From Candidatus Pacearchaeota archaeon (GTDB lineage Archaea > Nanobdellota > Nanobdellia > Pacearchaeales > GW2011-AR1), in assembly GCA_002688335.1 (NCBI GenBank), contig NZCQ01000045.1:1-7652 (forward strand): a stretch of 7,652 nt of DNA, given 5' to 3'. Shown here piece by piece: positions 6,677 to 7,652 of this stretch; position 1 is the first letter of the stretch, and every line of letters starts with the position of its first letter. The notes beneath the pieces were generated by a model, which did not search any database, was not told where the DNA came from, and was given only the letters and a program-made list of their open reading frames with translations. Made by a program: the position numbers and the translations under genes.

Positions 6677-7513
6677 TCAATACCCTGCAGGAAGAGCGCA
6701 ACTTCTTATTGCAAAATTAAACTCCTCTCCCGTACCCCTTTCACTTACTCTATAAACTAAATTAGCATCTCCTAAAATAAATTTCTTTATATCATATTCA
6801 GGATACAATATCATATGTCCAAGCTCATCAAAATTACAGTACTTAGATTCCTGATTAACTATTTTCATCCCAATCTCAGCCAAGTCATAAATCGGATGAA
6901 CTTTGCTCATCTTAAATCCTTCAAAATCTCTAACCTCTTCATTCCTAGTCATCTTAAAACCTTTATCTATCTCAACAATAACCGTCTTAGGCTGTAAAAC
7001 GGTTCTTAGTTCCATCTCACCAGTTTCAATCTCATATCTCCCCCTTAAATTACTTTCAAGATTAAAAAAACAATTTCCAACTTTAGGCTTAATAAACTCA
7101 GTTATCTCATTTTCAATATGCTCTATTAACAAAGGCCTTTGATTCACACATCTTTCATAAAAATTAATATTGTAACACAGATAAGCAATCTCTTCGTCTT
7201 CATAATTCAAACTTCCCTTAGGCTTAATATCTCCTCCTTGTTTACTTAATATTTCTATTGCTTCTTCAACAGCCTCTCTTGTACAAGATTCAATAAACGC
7301 TTGAGGATTATTTTCATCTAAAACTCTAACCTCCGGGCCCTTTATCAATAAGAATATTATAATAACACTAACCACAATAATAGAGGCCACTATTACAAAG
7401 ATGGTTATCTGCGAGCGTTTTTGCGAGGGCAAAATATAATCTATAGATTGCAAGCAGGAACGCGAGTTTGATCGTCTATTCATCACCCCTTTTTCCATAT
7501 CATCACCTCTCAT
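6677..7513 (-). CDS. Pilin-like membrane-anchored protein A
   Basis: A 278-residue protein with one membrane segment at about residues 36-57, introduced by QKRSQITIF, a class III (type IV prepilin-like) signal pattern as in protein B. It has an unusually long N-terminal extension of about 33 residues before that motif. The extracellular part has seven cysteines counting Cys20 in the extension (others at 77, 113, 122, 148, 226 and 272) and shares with B the order Cys-helix, GG-x-I-x-PK turn, IENEITEFI helix, beta region, and KVHPIYDLAEIGM helix. It ends in CALPAGY. The ATG at 7513 is chosen for the strong GGAGGAGGT 7 nt upstream and its position 1 nt after a preceding stop; ATGs at residues 6 and 11 are possible alternatives, the former behind GAGGTGAT. 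It is probably an inner-membrane-anchored surface subunit working with B and the cysteine-rich protein; pilus formation is not demonstrated. Confidence 0.88.
   Translation of the reverse strand: MRGDDMEKGVMNRRSNSRSCLQSIDYILPSQKRSQITIFVIVASIIVVSVIIIFLLIKGPEVRVLDENNPQAFIESCTREAVEEAIEILSKQGGDIKPKGSLNYEDEEIAYLCYNINFYERCVNQRPLLIEHIENEITEFIKPKVGNCFFNLESNLRGRYEIETGEMELRTVLQPKTVIVEIDKGFKMTRNEEVRDFEGFKMSKVHPIYDLAEIGMKIVNQESKYCNFDELGHMILYPEYDIKKFILGDANLVYRVSERGTGEEFNFAIRSCALPAGY
7438..7449. repeat. 12-bp perfect palindrome inside the start of gene A
   Basis: AATCTATAGATT is a perfect inverted repeat with no spacer, within the codons for residues 22-25 of protein A. It sits in a short CpG-rich patch (about 7405-7475). 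It could be a binding site for a dimeric regulator or chance in AT-rich DNA; nothing else supports a function. Confidence 0.3.
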
Positions 7514-7514
7514 T

Positions 7515-7652
7515 TTAATAACCTCCTCCAGTATAAAAAACTAACATAGGATTTCTCCAACCCTTCTTCATTTCAACATCCATAGGTTAACTCCATCCTT
7601 TTTTATCTTAACAACCAATCCTTCAACAGCCAACTCTAACAAATATTTCTCA
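7515..7652 (-). pseudogene. 3' end of an upstream operon gene, apparently split between two frames
   Basis: Entering from the right edge, one minus-strand frame reads EKYLLELAVEGLVVKIKKDG, then six more residues to a TGA at 7568-7570. A second frame, offset by one base, runs from an ATG at 7583 through KKGWRNPMLVFYTGGGY to a TAA at 7515-7517, which lies 1 nt before the gene A ATG, the same tight spacing as between genes C and D. The second ending resembles the CALPAGY terminus of protein A in position and style (both end in small-GY). The simplest reading is a single gene whose frame was shifted by one base between about 7586 and 7570, or a sequencing error there. If no shift exists, the gene ends at 7568 and the second frame is not translated. 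Too little is visible to name the protein. Confidence 0.45.
7521..7529 (-). promoter_or_regulatory. Strong Shine-Dalgarno site of gene A
   Basis: The minus strand reads GGAGGAGGT, then 7 nt, then the ATG at 7513. It is the strongest ribosome site in the window and decides this start. It also lies in the last codons of the upstream frame, encoding its GGG residues. Confidence 0.75.

Noticed and set aside
5922..6701. A 259-codon minus-strand frame covering the whole toxin-antitoxin module
   Set aside because: The central part is antisense to two recognisable families (DUF433 and DUF5615) and its translation is rich in S, N and isolated C with no domain pattern. Only the outer ends might be remnants of a real gene.
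7598..7604. A AAA AAG heptamer that looks like a programmed -1 frameshift site
   Set aside because: A -1 slip there reads GGA TGG AGT and then TAA at 7587-7589, so it cannot join the two frames at the right edge.

Overview
The window looks like an AT-rich archaeal genome, most likely a DPANN archaeon of the Pacearchaeota/Woesearchaeota type. The signs are GGTGA/GGAGG Shine-Dalgarno sites, a TATA-like box that would give a leaderless mRNA, membrane-anchored proteins opening with an archaeal type IV pilin-like 'KRGQVTV/KRSQITIF' segment, and a very large cysteine-rich surface protein. The taxon is inferred from protein style; no rRNA, tRNA or other phylogenetic marker is present.

Almost everything lies in one leftward (minus-strand) operon of exported or membrane-anchored proteins. 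In transcription order it holds: the 3' end of an upstream gene, possibly frameshifted (right edge to 7515); pilin-like protein A (7513-6677); a 1142-residue protein with 64 cysteines (5932-2504); pilin-like protein B, a divergent paralogue of A (2507-1740); a 161-residue secreted protein C (1743-1258); and secreted protein D (1256 to the left edge, still open). D begins with a homologue of all of C and continues into a long beta-rich region. The last four genes overlap by 4 bp or are 1 nt apart, so they are probably translationally coupled.

A small rightward module interrupts the operon between A and the cysteine-rich gene. It has a DUF433-type antitoxin (5994-6242) overlapping a DUF5615/PIN-like toxin reading frame (6211-6591). 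The toxin frame carries one in-frame TAG at codon 23 while its later family motifs remain intact. The module has a TATA-like element about 26 nt before the antitoxin ATG and a T-run right after the toxin stop. The minus strand flanking it may hold the two ends of an operon gene split or replaced by the insertion.

Together the operon looks like a cell-surface assembly: two pilin-like membrane-anchored subunits flank a disulfide-rich ectodomain protein with four Ig-like C-terminal repeats, followed by two duplicated secreted proteins. Its function is unknown; attachment to a host or neighbouring cell, or an envelope appendage, are guesses from architecture. There is no gene-free stretch over 300 bases, and I see no RNA genes, CRISPR arrays or insertion sequences.
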